DNA of 64,000 bases from assembly GCF_028462125.1 (NCBI RefSeq), contig NZ_CP115468.1, positions 2,473,559-2,537,558 of the forward strand. Direction: 5' to 3'. Positions 7,526-16,178 of this stretch are shown here, piece after piece; the first letter of the stretch is position 1; each line of letters starts with the position of its first letter. Both the position numbers and the translations under genes were made by a program. The notes under the pieces were generated by a model. The model had not been told where the DNA came from, made no database searches, and was given only the letters and a program-made list of their open reading frames with translations. Source of the DNA: Leptospira sp. GIMC2001. GTDB taxonomy: Bacteria; Spirochaetota; Leptospiria; Leptospirales; Leptospiraceae.

Positions 7526-9609
7526 TTTATACCTCCCCTTCCTCCTAAACTGTCTTCATACGCCGTACGAGCTGCACGCTTATTGTCGTAGGCATCGGTC
7601 AGACTTGGATCTAGACCTAAAGCCATATCAAAACTTTGAAGAGCTTTTTTGAATTCTTCATTGCGATAGTAGCATACTCCCATTAGATTATATGCCTGGG
7701 CTGTAATGTTCGGAGACACATCGGAGTTCACTATGACTTTTAGTTCATCCACTGCTTTTTCTCGCTCCATCATGGAATGAGAGTTGGAAAGAATCTTAGC
7801 AAGGACAAGTCTACTTTCCATATCTTTTGGGTCCATATGAGATGCTCGGTAGGCTTCATCTCTCGCTTTTTTTTCTAGCTCAGGATTCTTACTTTCTGAA
7901 TAAACCAATGCCAAAATTTTATGTGCTTCTTTTATATCCGATCCCGATTCAGAATTTTGCAAAACATTCAGCAATTGCCTCTCTGAAGATTCTGACTGGC
8001 CAATTTTTCTATAAACGGTCGCAAGCTTTAGTCGGATCGGATGAGCGGACGGATTGTCCGAAATTATACTTTCATAGGCGGAAACTGCTTCTGTATTGAG
8101 TCCACTGGTTGCATAATAGTCTGCAATTCTCTCTCGAGCTTTAAAATTTTTGCCCGATTCTAAAACTGATGCTTTCTTCCAAGCATTGATTGCTCGAGTT
8201 GGCTCACCTGCATGCAAAGATGCAATGCCCAGATTGTAATACGCATTGTAGTTTTTGGGATTAAGCTCTAAGGCTCGTTCGAATGTTCGAATCGCCTCAC
8301 CACTTCTTTCCATCTCGTCCAAAATAATTCCCAGATTGATCAGCGCGGTTTCTGTGTAAGAATCACCTGGTGTTGCAGAAATAATTTTTCTAAATGTTTG
8401 TTCCGCTCCAATAAGATCACCACGCTTGTAATAGATATCACCTAATGCAAATAAGGAATCAATATCATTGGGACGTATTGCAAGTGCTTTTTGCAACGAC
8501 TGGATGGCAAGGCTTGGAAGTTTGAGAGAATCTAGAACTTCTGCAAGACGAATGTAGACCTCAGAATCATTCGTACCTCCATCGAGTGCTTGTCGAAACA
8601 TAGAAACTGCTTCTTCTTTTTTACCAAGCTTCATAAGAACGAGTCCCAAGTTGAAAAGATTACTCGCATTATCTTTTTGCAATCGAACAGCTTCTTTGAA
8701 ATGGTATTCTGCATTCTTCCAATTTTCTTGGTCGAAGTATATTTTGCCAAGATGCCCATGAGCAAGAACTGCCACGCGACTCCCAGGCTCTTGCTGTATC
8801 GACTTCTCAAAATTATCTATGGCATCTACAATTTTGCCTTTTTTGTATTGAGCGAGTGCGAGGTTGTAGAGAAGTCCAGCATCAGCAATTGCGGGAGAGA
8901 TTCCAGATTCGTAGGCTTTGAGAGCTGCGTCTGTATCCCCCAATTCAGAGAATAAATTGCCACTGAGCATTGCCACCTTAGGATCATTAGGTGCAATATC
9001 TCTTGCGATCTTGGCAGCCTTTCTTGCCTCTTCCATTCTTCCCATATGTCGAAAAGCAAGTGATAGATTGTAATAGGCATGAAAATTCTTGGGATCATAC
9101 CTAGTCGCCTTTTCCAATCGTTCAACTGCAAGAGGATAACGACCTGCATTATCGAAAAGAACTCCAAGAACAGTCATAGCGATTGACTTTTCTTCATCGG
9201 AACTGGGAGTGTTTAGAAATTCTTCACAAGCAAGGAAGGCACGCTGAGTGTAATTTTCTCGAAAGAGTTGGATACATTTGTTCAACTCAGCACTGACATG
9301 AGATGAAGGTAGGTATGGCTTTTCTAGGATTTGGTCTAGACTTCTCTTATCACGAAGTAGCTCACCTTCTGCAAGGTCAGATACATCCATCGATTTCTCT
9401 CGATAAAACTGCCACCAAACACCGAAGCTAATAGCTCCAGCGATTATCAAACAAATAAACGCCCAGAAAAAGAATCCGAGAAGACGTGCACTTCCACGTC
9501 TCTTAGTAGGAACTTCGCTATAATAATCCTCTTCTTTCGATTGGAGATTATGTATTTCATTATCATCTTGGATCTCAAAACGGAGTCTGTTTTTTCTGAA
9601 GGTTTCCAA
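7522..9609 (-). CDS. Membrane-anchored TPR-repeat protein
   Basis: About 695 residues: a cytoplasmic N terminus of some 40 residues, one transmembrane segment (about 43-66), then around fourteen tetratricopeptide repeats filling the rest (recurring patterns such as AYYNLG.A, A...FE.AL.L.P). It probably acts as an extracytoplasmic scaffold; no enzyme motif is present. Start choice: two in-frame TTG codons lie at 9615 and 9609. The Shine-Dalgarno GGGAGG ends two bases before the first, which is too close, but eight bases before the second, so 9609 is preferred. The gene starts just after nusB and ends overlapping the methyltransferase start. Confidence 0.85.
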   Translation of the reverse strand: METFRKNRLRFEIQDDNEIHNLQSKEEDYYSEVPTKRRGSARLLGFFFWAFICLIIAGAISFGVWWQFYREKSMDVSDLAEGELLRDKRSLDQILEKPYLPSSHVSAELNKCIQLFRENYTQRAFLACEEFLNTPSSDEEKSIAMTVLGVLFDNAGRYPLAVERLEKATRYDPKNFHAYYNLSLAFRHMGRMEEARKAAKIARDIAPNDPKVAMLSGNLFSELGDTDAALKAYESGISPAIADAGLLYNLALAQYKKGKIVDAIDNFEKSIQQEPGSRVAVLAHGHLGKIYFDQENWKNAEYHFKEAVRLQKDNASNLFNLGLVLMKLGKKEEAVSMFRQALDGGTNDSEVYIRLAEVLDSLKLPSLAIQSLQKALAIRPNDIDSLFALGDIYYKRGDLIGAEQTFRKIISATPGDSYTETALINLGIILDEMERSGEAIRTFERALELNPKNYNAYYNLGIASLHAGEPTRAINAWKKASVLESGKNFKARERIADYYATSGLNTEAVSAYESIISDNPSAHPIRLKLATVYRKIGQSESSERQLLNVLQNSESGSDIKEAHKILALVYSESKNPELEKKARDEAYRASHMDPKDMESRLVLAKILSNSHSMMEREKAVDELKVIVNSDVSPNITAQAYNLMGVCYYRNEEFKKALQSFDMALGLDPSLTDAYDNKRAARTAYEDSLGGRGGIN

Positions 9610-9622
9610 AACCAAAGCCTCC

Positions 9623-10030
9623 CTAGAGGACTAACTTTTTGTGAACGGCATCGAGCAATCCATTGATAAATCCAACCGATTCTTCACTTTCGAATTCTCT
9701 TGTTAACTCAAGAGCTTCATCAATGACAACTTGGTGGGGTACAAATTGTTCGTTCATAAGACTATAAATTGATAGTCTCAAAATACAACGGTTCACAATT
9801 GAGATTCGCTTAATATCCCAATTCTTCGAGTTGTCCTTAATAGTATTGTCGATCAGTTCCCAGTTATCCACAACACCTTTAATCAGAGCTTTCGCATAAT
9901 CGCGCTCATCATCGGTTGTAGGTTTATCGTAGTATTTGAAAGTGAGGGCTTCGTCAATGGGAGTTTTGACCAGATCAATCTGATAGAGTCCCATAAGGGC
10001 AAGAATTCTTCCTTTTCTTCTAGATGCCAT
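9623..10030 (-). CDS. nusB: Transcription antitermination protein NusB
   Basis: 135 residues, the normal length for NusB. Visible family features include the N-terminal RRKGRILALMGLYQ helix, the central NWDIKRISIVNRCILRLSIYSL segment and the C-terminal VVIDEALELTREF followed by GFINGLLD. NusB with NusE (S10) binds boxA RNA to keep rRNA transcription processive. Its ATG shares a base with the ribH stop (TAATG), and the ribH-nusB pairing is widely conserved in bacteria. Confidence 0.95.
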   Translation of the reverse strand: MASRRKGRILALMGLYQIDLVKTPIDEALTFKYYDKPTTDDERDYAKALIKGVVDNWELIDNTIKDNSKNWDIKRISIVNRCILRLSIYSLMNEQFVPHQVVIDEALELTREFESEESVGFINGLLDAVHKKLVL

Positions 10031-10494
10031 TAAAGCTCGCGGAAGAGATTGACCATCTCAATGGCAGTAACCGCAGCTTCAAATCCTTTATTGCCGGCTT
10101 TTGATCCAGCCCTTTCAATTGCTTGCTCAATATTTTCTGTTGTGATTACGCCAAAAATCACAGGAATTTTGTGTTCGATCGATAGTGACCCAACTTTTGC
10201 AGACTCACCTGAGACCAAATCGTAATGAGAAGTGGCACCTCGAATGACACAACCTAGGCAAGTGACTGCGTCAAATTTCTTTGATGCAAGAACCTTAGCA
10301 ACGGTTGAAGGAAATTCAAAAGCTCCTGGAATATAGACAACGGTAACATCCTCGAGCCTTCCGCCATGAGATTCAATGGCATCCAGTGCGCCTTGCAATA
10401 GTCTATCTGTAATAAATTCGTTGAATCGTGATACGATGAAACAATGCTTCTGTGCTTCTGCGATTCTTTTGCCTTGGATAACTTTAAATGACAT
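10030..10494 (-). CDS. ribH: 6,7-dimethyl-8-ribityllumazine synthase
   Basis: 154 residues, the full length of the family. The signatures are [14 protein letters not shown], the [10 protein letters not shown] substrate loop, and the [18 protein letters not shown] segment. It condenses 5-amino-6-ribitylamino-uracil with dihydroxybutanone phosphate, the step before riboflavin synthase. It heads the minus-strand run and is followed by nusB with a TAATG overlap. No FMN riboswitch is visible upstream; a tRNA gene lies there instead. Confidence 0.96.
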   Translation of the reverse strand: MSFKVIQGKRIAEAQKHCFIVSRFNEFITDRLLQGALDAIESHGGRLEDVTVVYIPGAFEFPSTVAKVLASKKFDAVTCLGCVIRGATSHYDLVSGESAKVGSLSIEHKIPVIFGVITTENIEQAIERAGSKAGNKGFEAAVTAIEMVNLFREL

Positions 10495-10509
10495 GATATA
10501 ACCTTTGAC

Positions 10510-10581
10510 AGCCCGTTGCCAGGATTGAACTGGCGACCTTTTCGTTACGAGGGAAATGCTCTACCGCTGAGCTAAACGGGC
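10510..10581 (-). tRNA. tRNA-Thr (anticodon CGU)
   Basis: Read on the minus strand the sequence folds into a cloverleaf: acceptor GCCCGTT/AACGGGC (7 bp), D arm GCTC/GAGC, anticodon loop CTCGTAA with anticodon CGT, T arm GCCAG/CTGGC with loop TTCAATC. The discriminator is T and no CCA is encoded. The anticodon stem TTTCC/CGAAA has four pairs and a C-C mismatch at 31-39. It lies 15 bases upstream of ribH in the same orientation. Confidence 0.92.
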
Positions 10582-10626
10582 AATTTCATTGACCCTTAAG
10601 AGACATCGTTCCAAAATGACTCTTGA

Positions 10627-11274
10627 GTGACAAGCTTTAAACTCCCTTACCTTCCCAGCCTTAGTGAGACATTCAGATATCTACCTATCTTGATAATTGC
10701 TCTTGTTTTCAACTGCGCGAGTCTGAGTTTTCTCGATCAAAAACCAATCGAAAATATTCCTATCAATCCAAACGATAGCTTAGCCATTTCCAAAATTGTA
10801 AAATTAGGAAAAGACGGCAAAAGAGAAATTCTTGCGACAAGCCCAGAAGCGATGCGATATATTTTTTACCGTGCGGGATGTTCGGATGGAACAAGTCTTG
10901 CTGGATTGCTCAAGCATGAATGGAAAGAAGATTCCAAAATTGAAGAATGGACGGGTGCTTGCAGATCGCTCATATCGGATGTAGTGCGATTTCGAATATC
11001 TCATCCAGGAGATCGGTTAAAATACCAAGAATTTGGCGAGATCACTCAGCCGATGCTAATCAAAGCTGAGAACGAAAAAAATGTTTCTTGGTTTTACAAA
11101 GCTATAGAAAGAGAGCCTGCTCTTGCTGATGCAAGGTTGAATCTTTTTCGAGACTTTGCAGAAAAGAAAAATTGCAAAGCAGCCAAGAGAAATCTAAGTA
11201 TTTTTTTGTTACTCTCACCCAAGTTCCAAGCTAGACGTAGCCTAGAACAATTTATGAAGCAGAAATGCGGATAG
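10627..11274 (+). CDS. Probable lipoprotein of unknown function
   Basis: 215 residues from a GTG start. The N terminus is basic, then hydrophobic (about 16-28), ending in VFNC, a relaxed spirochaete-type lipobox with Asn before the Cys near residue 30. The C-terminal half looks helical (WFYKAIEREPALADARLNL), in the style of a single TPR-like hairpin. I recognise no named family. It is transcribed away from the tRNA/ribH run and stands alone. Confidence 0.6.
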   Translation: MTSFKLPYLPSLSETFRYLPILIIALVFNCASLSFLDQKPIENIPINPNDSLAISKIVKLGKDGKREILATSPEAMRYIFYRAGCSDGTSLAGLLKHEWKEDSKIEEWTGACRSLISDVVRFRISHPGDRLKYQEFGEITQPMLIKAENEKNVSWFYKAIEREPALADARLNLFRDFAEKKNCKAAKRNLSIFLLLSPKFQARRSLEQFMKQKCG

Positions 11275-11334
11275 AAGTGAAGCGCAGTAAATTAGAAGAT
11301 TTGTTTTTTATCGTAACTGATACGATTCTTAATT

Positions 11335-11490
11335 TTACTTCGATACTCGAACAACCAAAGTAATCTTACCTTTTGGATCTTCCACGATCTCGAAACCCTC
11401 TTTCTGCAAAGACTTTTTCAAGCGATACATTCCTAGATTGACGACATTATTCGAAGTGATAGTTTGTGGTGTTTCGATTTTCTCTTCCAT
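11335..11490 (-). CDS. Small protein of 51 residues, unknown function
   Basis: A short frame missed by length cut-offs: ATG at 11488-11490, TAA at 11335-11337. An AAGGA Shine-Dalgarno lies about five bases before the ATG. The product begins MEEKIETPQTI, has an amphipathic helix (NLGMYRLKKSLQKEGF) and ends in strands (EIVEDPKGKITLVVRV). No signal peptide, so probably cytoplasmic. It has the balanced composition of a real small alpha/beta protein, but no family is recognised. Confidence 0.5.
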   Translation of the reverse strand: MEEKIETPQTITSNNVVNLGMYRLKKSLQKEGFEIVEDPKGKITLVVRVSK

Positions 11491-11513
11491 GATTCCTTAT
11501 AAGGATCGGAATC
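11491..11513 (-). promoter_or_regulatory. Hairpin covering the Shine-Dalgarno of the 51-residue gene
   Basis: GATTCC and GGAATC form a six-base-pair stem with an 11-base loop, and the Shine-Dalgarno AAGGAA lies in the 3' arm directly next to the ATG. This could mask ribosome entry. The stem is short and the effect is inferred only. Confidence 0.3.
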
Positions 11514-11580
11514 AAGCAACGTGAAAATGAATACATACTTGAAAAGAGTTAGGTAATTTTTACTCTGACCAAAGAAGTAT

Positions 11581-12033
11581 ATGAAACATAAATCCGCCAA
11601 AAAGAAAGCCAATAAAAAGAAAGTTATCAAACCTATCATCTATACTGAAAGTGATTTTGAAATCAAGAAGTCCAAGATTCCTGGAATCGGGATGGGATTG
11701 TTTCCTAAAGTTAACCTTAAAAAAGGAGACCATATTGGTTTCTATACAGGAAAAATTTTAGACGACGACCAAGCAAATTCGGACCGTTATGTGGAATCAA
11801 GATATCTATTATGGATTTGTAAAGATTGGTGGATCTATGGTGAAGGCAAGCAGTCGAATTACACTCGCTATATCAATCATTCCGAAAAACCTAATGCTGA
11901 ACTAATAGTTTCTGTAAGATGGAAGACTGCTCGCTTCATTGCAATGAAAGCTGTAAAAGCCGGAGACGAATTATTTTTTGATTATGGAAAAGATTATTGG
12001 GACAATATGGATTTTAAGCCAAAAGCAAAGTAA
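11581..12033 (+). CDS. SET-domain protein (lysine methyltransferase-like)
   Basis: 150 residues. After a Lys-rich N terminus (residues 2-17) the SET fold is complete: [11 protein letters not shown] (31-41), [12 protein letters not shown] (49-60), the catalytic knot NHSEKPN (99-105) and GDELFFDYG (128-136). SET proteins transfer methyl groups from SAM to protein lysines; bacterial members are sporadic and their targets are usually unknown. The usual post-SET cysteine cluster is absent. The gene is solitary, between two short lipoprotein or small-protein genes, with only a weak ribosome binding site. Confidence 0.88.
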   Translation: MKHKSAKKKANKKKVIKPIIYTESDFEIKKSKIPGIGMGLFPKVNLKKGDHIGFYTGKILDDDQANSDRYVESRYLLWICKDWWIYGEGKQSNYTRYINHSEKPNAELIVSVRWKTARFIAMKAVKAGDELFFDYGKDYWDNMDFKPKAK

Positions 12034-12153
12034 ATCAAATAATTATTTCAGTAGATAACTTGACTTTAGAATCACACAATGATTTTACTTACATTAACAT
12101 CCATTTGGATATGAATATCTTGCCGAATGGATCAAAAATTAGGACGCAAATCA

Positions 12154-12747
12154 ATGACCAAAATCAAACTTAGTTTAATTGTCGTAGCAATCATGGTTAC
12201 ACAAAACTGTGCAACTTTTATTAGTTATCCTGAAGGATTCAAAGAAGAAGCCAGCCTCGTAGAAAACGCAATCTCGAATAAAATTCTGAGTATCGATTAT
12301 AATCAAAAATCAGTAATGAGCGGAACAACTACTATCCTGTCGGATGATATGAGAAAAAAAGTTCGTGATGCTTATATAAAAAATCTCACCAAAACCAAAG
12401 TTTTCAAAGAAGTTACAGACAATATTGAAAAAGCGGATTATAAATTAACAATTGATGCTTTGGATACCGGAGATCCGAATCTTATACTCGCTTTCTTCAG
12501 TGGACTTACCCTAATGATCATTCCATCCTATGCTGTGGACAACTTCGAAATGACATATACGATCAAAGATGGCAAAAACAAAACAGTTGGAGAATACAAA
12601 CGATCTGCTTCTTTTACAACATGGATTTCTTGGTTTGTTTTGCCCCTGACTCCCTTTTATTTCACATCAAGTCAGTTTGATTCCGGAACTCAAGCAATGC
12701 TCGATTCCGTTATCGAAGAAGCGATTCAAGCAAAAGTTTTCAAATAA
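12154..12747 (+). CDS. Putative lipoprotein, unknown function
   Basis: 197 residues from the ATG at 12154, preferred over an upstream in-frame ATG at 12127 because an AGGA lies about nine bases before it and the signal peptide begins there. The lipobox is VTQNC, after a hydrophobic core (LSLIVVAIMV). Downstream, a region rich in Lys and Asp is followed by a hydrophobic stretch (LILAFFSGLTLMIIPSY) and a further aromatic segment near the C terminus. Similar layout to the lipoprotein at 23223-23870. Function unknown. Confidence 0.65.
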   Translation: MTKIKLSLIVVAIMVTQNCATFISYPEGFKEEASLVENAISNKILSIDYNQKSVMSGTTTILSDDMRKKVRDAYIKNLTKTKVFKEVTDNIEKADYKLTIDALDTGDPNLILAFFSGLTLMIIPSYAVDNFEMTYTIKDGKNKTVGEYKRSASFTTWISWFVLPLTPFYFTSSQFDSGTQAMLDSVIEEAIQAKVFK

Positions 12748-12763
12748 AACCATTTCAAATAAA

Positions 12764-12794
12764 TATCCATCCTAATTTCAATTTAGGGTGGATA
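12764..12794 (+). terminator. Hairpin after the lipoprotein gene
   Basis: TATCCATCCTAA and TTAGGGTGGATA pair over 12 bp (one G-T) around a seven-base loop, 17 bases after the stop codon. There is no clear T tract after it, so it may be a terminator or an mRNA-stabilising stem. Confidence 0.5.
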
Positions 12795-12942
12795 CTTCTC
12801 ATCCGGTAATTCAAATTCAATTGCATTCCGCGATTCTCAAGAATTTATTAACCTATAGGTTTTAGTAAATTTCTTTCATTTTCAGTTGACAAGTTTTTCG
12901 GTTTCGAATACATTGAGAGTCCAAAAAAATAAGGGGTTCACT

Positions 12943-13185
12943 ATGATTTTAAAATCAATTCTTTTTTCCATTCTGCTTGCGCTAGCAGTTCCAACAATGG
13001 GACTTATGGCAAGTGATAAATGTGTAATGTGCGGATCTGGAAGTTCTAATGGATGCCAACAATGCATTCTTCCTGGTGGTGACACCTATCCAAACAGAAA
13101 AAAATGTGAAAACGCGGGTTGCAAAATCTCCGGAACAACTTCCTGCTCGACTGCAGCAAACGTAAAAGTTTGTACAGGTAAATAA
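12943..13185 (+). CDS. Small cysteine-rich secreted protein
   Basis: 80 residues from the ATG at 12943, which follows an AAGGGG by about six bases; longer readings start before any ribosome site. A signal peptide (about 1-24, ending in GLMA) leads a mature part of some 56 residues with eight cysteines, including CVMC and C..C pairs and a final KVCTGK. Paired cysteines suggest disulfides or metal binding outside the cytoplasm. No family is recognised. Confidence 0.65.
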   Translation: MILKSILFSILLALAVPTMGLMASDKCVMCGSGSSNGCQQCILPGGDTYPNRKKCENAGCKISGTTSCSTAANVKVCTGK

Positions 13186-13208
13186 TTTAGATTCAGTATC
13201 TCCTCAAT

Positions 13209-13249
13209 TCCCTCACCTGTGATCTAATTTGATTGCAAATGGTGAGGGA
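13209..13249. terminator. Inverted repeat between convergent genes
   Basis: TCCCTCACC (13209-13217) and GGTGAGGGA (13241-13249) form a nine-base-pair GC-richer stem with a 23-base spacer, between the convergent Cys-rich gene and the SpoIIE phosphatase gene. A bidirectional terminator is plausible, though the loop is long. Confidence 0.4.
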
Positions 13250-13267
13250 TCTACATGATAGAATTCA

Positions 13268-15136
13268 TTACAAAATTTCAACAACGACCACAGTAATATC
13301 ATCGCTTACTTGCATCCTTTGCTGATTCAATTCTTCGATAACCGATTCACAAAACTGCTCTGGATTTTTGTAGGAAATTTTCTCAATGGCAGACTTTAGT
13401 ATATCTTCGGGCGTATCATCGATGCTTATATCTCCATTCAATCCATCTGTATAAAAAATGATTCGATCCTTACTTTGAAGAGCAAATCTTTGTTCCGAGT
13501 ATTCACAATCGCGAACCATACCTAATAAAAATCCTGTGGATTCCAAAATGTGAATATCATTATTTCTTAATATAGCAATGGGTGGATGACCAGCAGTTGC
13601 ATAAACCATCTCTTTTCTTTCCATATCAATATAAGCATGCACCGCACTTACAAATCTATAATCCAAAAGATCTATCAAAAAACGATTCATACTTGATAGC
13701 ATTTTATTAGGAGAATTCGCAAATTGAAGATCGTTACGAAATGCAATTTTTACGGTTGAGGAATCCATTGCAGCACTTACGCCATGGCCAGTCACATCGG
13801 CTACCAAAACTCCTATATGCTTGTCATCAATTTGGTGAAAATCATAAAAATCTCCACCCACTGCATGAAGTGGTTGGTAGTGAACGTATATATTTACATT
13901 TTGCAGCTTCGGAATTGAATGAGGTAAAATTCTACTCTGAATTTTTTTTGCTATTTCCAAATCCTTTTCTATGACTAAAAGTTTACTTCGATAGACAGCC
14001 TTCTCGATTCCCAATCTACGAATACGACGACCTATAGCAAATGAGAAAAGGAAAGCTTCACATAACGAAGACAATTGGGTTCCGAATCTACCCAAAACAA
14101 ATTCCATAGGGAGAATATCCAAGTTTGTTAAAGTCTCCAAAATCACGCCTGCCGTAACAATTACCCAGGCGAGAAGAAAGAAGCCTGATTGTCCGATCCC
14201 ATGTTTATAACTGAAACAAGCACATACTATCATCATTATGGTGCAAAGAGGTAATAAATAATTGAATGATTTTACAAGAAATCCAAAATGAAAAAGTGGA
14301 GACAGAATTGCCATTGCAAGACAGCAGTAGGCAAAATAACGCAAGATTCGATCTAGGATTAAATTAAAACTTTTGATTTCAAGAAATTCGACAGTAAATA
14401 AGAGAACAAAGCCAATCGAAGTATAAGTAGAAATAAACAATCCTGGTTTCACGAATATAGAGTCTTCTGGACTAAAGAATTGCTTCAAGAAACCTCCTAA
14501 CATTAAATAGCTATAGAAAACAGCGAAAAGATATATACAGTAATAGAGAAAACTCTTTTCTCGTATCGAAAGAAATATAATAAGATTATAAAATAGCAAA
14601 GCAAGCATAGCTCCATAATACAATCCATGAATCATATATTCCGCTTGAGTTTTTTTCGAGAAATCTTCTGCATTCCAAAGTCGCAATGGTAAAGAAATTA
14701 ATCCTGAGTTCTCTGCTCGAATATAGAGCATCGCCTCTTCTCGAGGATTTAAATCGACTCGCATACTTGGGTGTCTATGAAAGATTTTTTGTTTAGTAAA
14801 ATCTTCTAAAACTCCTGAGAAATTTTCTTCAACAGAATTAGATTTTACTAAATAAAAATGAATCCTATCTAAATAAGAAACTCCCACTTCTAAAATTTGT
14901 TGTTGGATGTTCTCGGAATTATTTCGAAATTTGGTTCTTATCCAAATGGGTTTCCTATTATTGCCAAAATTCATGATTCTTTTTTCTAATGGAACCCATT
15001 GATTGGAATTCTGATCCAATGATTCAAATCTGACATCGGAGTCAAGAAACTCAACACTAGGACGTTCAATTTCCGCTGTGCAACTAATAATCAATAAAAG
15101 AAACAATAAACAAGTTAAGATTTTACCACTTGGCAT
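13268..15136 (-). CDS. 7TM sensor with C-terminal SpoIIE/PP2C serine phosphatase
   Basis: 622 residues. The N terminus has a lipobox-like LLIISC; residues about 25-165 form a beta-rich extracellular 7TMR-DISMED2-like sensor domain; seven membrane segments follow (about 170-375), then a linker helix (EIAKKIQSRILP) and the PP2C domain (about 400-620). PP2C metal-binding motifs are visible: GGDFYDF, ADVTGHGVSAAM and the late YTDGL and SDDITVVVVEI. Such proteins turn an outside signal into dephosphorylation of an anti-sigma antagonist. It overlaps batC by 14 bases, so it is the last gene of the bat operon. Confidence 0.88.
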   Translation of the reverse strand: MPSGKILTCLLFLLLIISCTAEIERPSVEFLDSDVRFESLDQNSNQWVPLEKRIMNFGNNRKPIWIRTKFRNNSENIQQQILEVGVSYLDRIHFYLVKSNSVEENFSGVLEDFTKQKIFHRHPSMRVDLNPREEAMLYIRAENSGLISLPLRLWNAEDFSKKTQAEYMIHGLYYGAMLALLFYNLIIFLSIREKSFLYYCIYLFAVFYSYLMLGGFLKQFFSPEDSIFVKPGLFISTYTSIGFVLLFTVEFLEIKSFNLILDRILRYFAYCCLAMAILSPLFHFGFLVKSFNYLLPLCTIMMIVCACFSYKHGIGQSGFFLLAWVIVTAGVILETLTNLDILPMEFVLGRFGTQLSSLCEAFLFSFAIGRRIRRLGIEKAVYRSKLLVIEKDLEIAKKIQSRILPHSIPKLQNVNIYVHYQPLHAVGGDFYDFHQIDDKHIGVLVADVTGHGVSAAMDSSTVKIAFRNDLQFANSPNKMLSSMNRFLIDLLDYRFVSAVHAYIDMERKEMVYATAGHPPIAILRNNDIHILESTGFLLGMVRDCEYSEQRFALQSKDRIIFYTDGLNGDISIDDTPEDILKSAIEKISYKNPEQFCESVIEELNQQRMQVSDDITVVVVEIL

Positions 15137-16178
15137 TTTTCATTGCCTCTTCTATTTCTTTAACGGATGTTATAATATTTATTTCTTCTTTATGCCTTGT
15201 ATAATCTTTATTTGAATTGGAGTTTTGGATTCGCTCTTTTGCTTTCTGCAATTCTTCTTTTTCTGATTTAGAAATTTCTAAGTTTTCCTTTTTTTCTTCT
15301 CGATTTTGACGGTTTTTTTCTCGTTTATCAGATAGGGATTCTTTTTCTTGATCTTTCTTTTTTTCTGAATTCTTATCGGTGGAATCAGTGGAATCACTGC
15401 CCTCATTTCCTTCTCTATCCTTATTGGTAGATGGATTATCATTGGTGTTTTCATCTCCTTTGGAGTCATTATTTCCCTTGGAGTTTTCATTTTCATTTTC
15501 CCCCTTTCCTTCCGTTGACTCAGACCCTTCTTTTCCATCACCTCCTCCACTTCCAGAATCAGGTTCTTGATCTGGATTCTCAGGTGGATTCAAACAATTA
15601 TCTCGCCATTCAGGAAGTTTAGCTATTGCGTCTTTTACTTCCAATCTTGATTTTCTCATGGCAATAGCTTCTCGATAGGGAAAGAGATGAAAAAAAGCAA
15701 TATACGAACCATAATTAAACTTTTTCTCAGATAGTTCCCACAGAACAAGAGTTTGGTCATAGCTACATTCTTCTTTATCGAGAACAGAATGTCCCCAATC
15801 AAACAATACAAAACCTAATGCATTGTAGACTTCCCAGAAAAAACGGTTATTTGAATTGATACCATCTAAGACTCTGTTACTTTCTTCGTAATCTTTCTTT
15901 TGGTAATAGTTTAAACCTAAATTGAAGAGAGGGATTTCCTTTCGAAAATTAAAACTGGCACTCTCTATATATTTTTCTTCAGCAGCATCATATTTATTAG
16001 TAGTGTATTGATTGATTCCAATTCTGTTAGGGTTTATGGATGGATGATTCAACCTATTCTGTGCCCAGAAATAAATGGAAATTTCAATAATTATAATAAG
16101 CGAAATGATCCACCATTTCCATTTTTTAATGAATTGGATCATATCATCTATAAAATCTGGAGATTGATCAATGACCAT
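15123..16178 (-). CDS. batC: BatC-like TPR protein with charged low-complexity tail
   Basis: 351 residues: one transmembrane segment (about 20-36), then TPR-like helices (AAEEKYIESASFNFRKEIPLFNLGLNYYQ), then from about residue 195 a long Ser/Asn/Glu/Lys/Asp-rich segment. The TPR segment and its place directly after two VWA genes identify it as BatC-type. In other bacteria Bat TPR proteins interact with the VWA partners in the envelope. It overlaps batB by 11 bases and the phosphatase gene by 14. Confidence 0.75.
   Translation of the reverse strand: MVIDQSPDFIDDMIQFIKKWKWWIISLIIIIEISIYFWAQNRLNHPSINPNRIGINQYTTNKYDAAEEKYIESASFNFRKEIPLFNLGLNYYQKKDYEESNRVLDGINSNNRFFWEVYNALGFVLFDWGHSVLDKEECSYDQTLVLWELSEKKFNYGSYIAFFHLFPYREAIAMRKSRLEVKDAIAKLPEWRDNCLNPPENPDQEPDSGSGGGDGKEGSESTEGKGENENENSKGNNDSKGDENTNDNPSTNKDREGNEGSDSTDSTDKNSEKKKDQEKESLSDKREKNRQNREEKKENLEISKSEKEELQKAKERIQNSNSNKDYTRHKEEINIITSVKEIEEAMKNAKW

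Noticed and set aside
10495..10626. FMN riboswitch upstream of ribH
   Set aside because: The space is taken up by a tRNA gene and no conserved RFN elements are visible.
12882..13085. Minus-strand frame over the Cys-rich peptide gene
   Set aside because: The plus strand has a signal peptide, ribosome site and patterned cysteines; the minus frame has none of these.
15379..15622. Two plus-strand frames rich in Ser, Pro, Phe opposite batC
   Set aside because: They are antisense shadows of the low-complexity Glu/Asn/Ser-rich tail of BatC.
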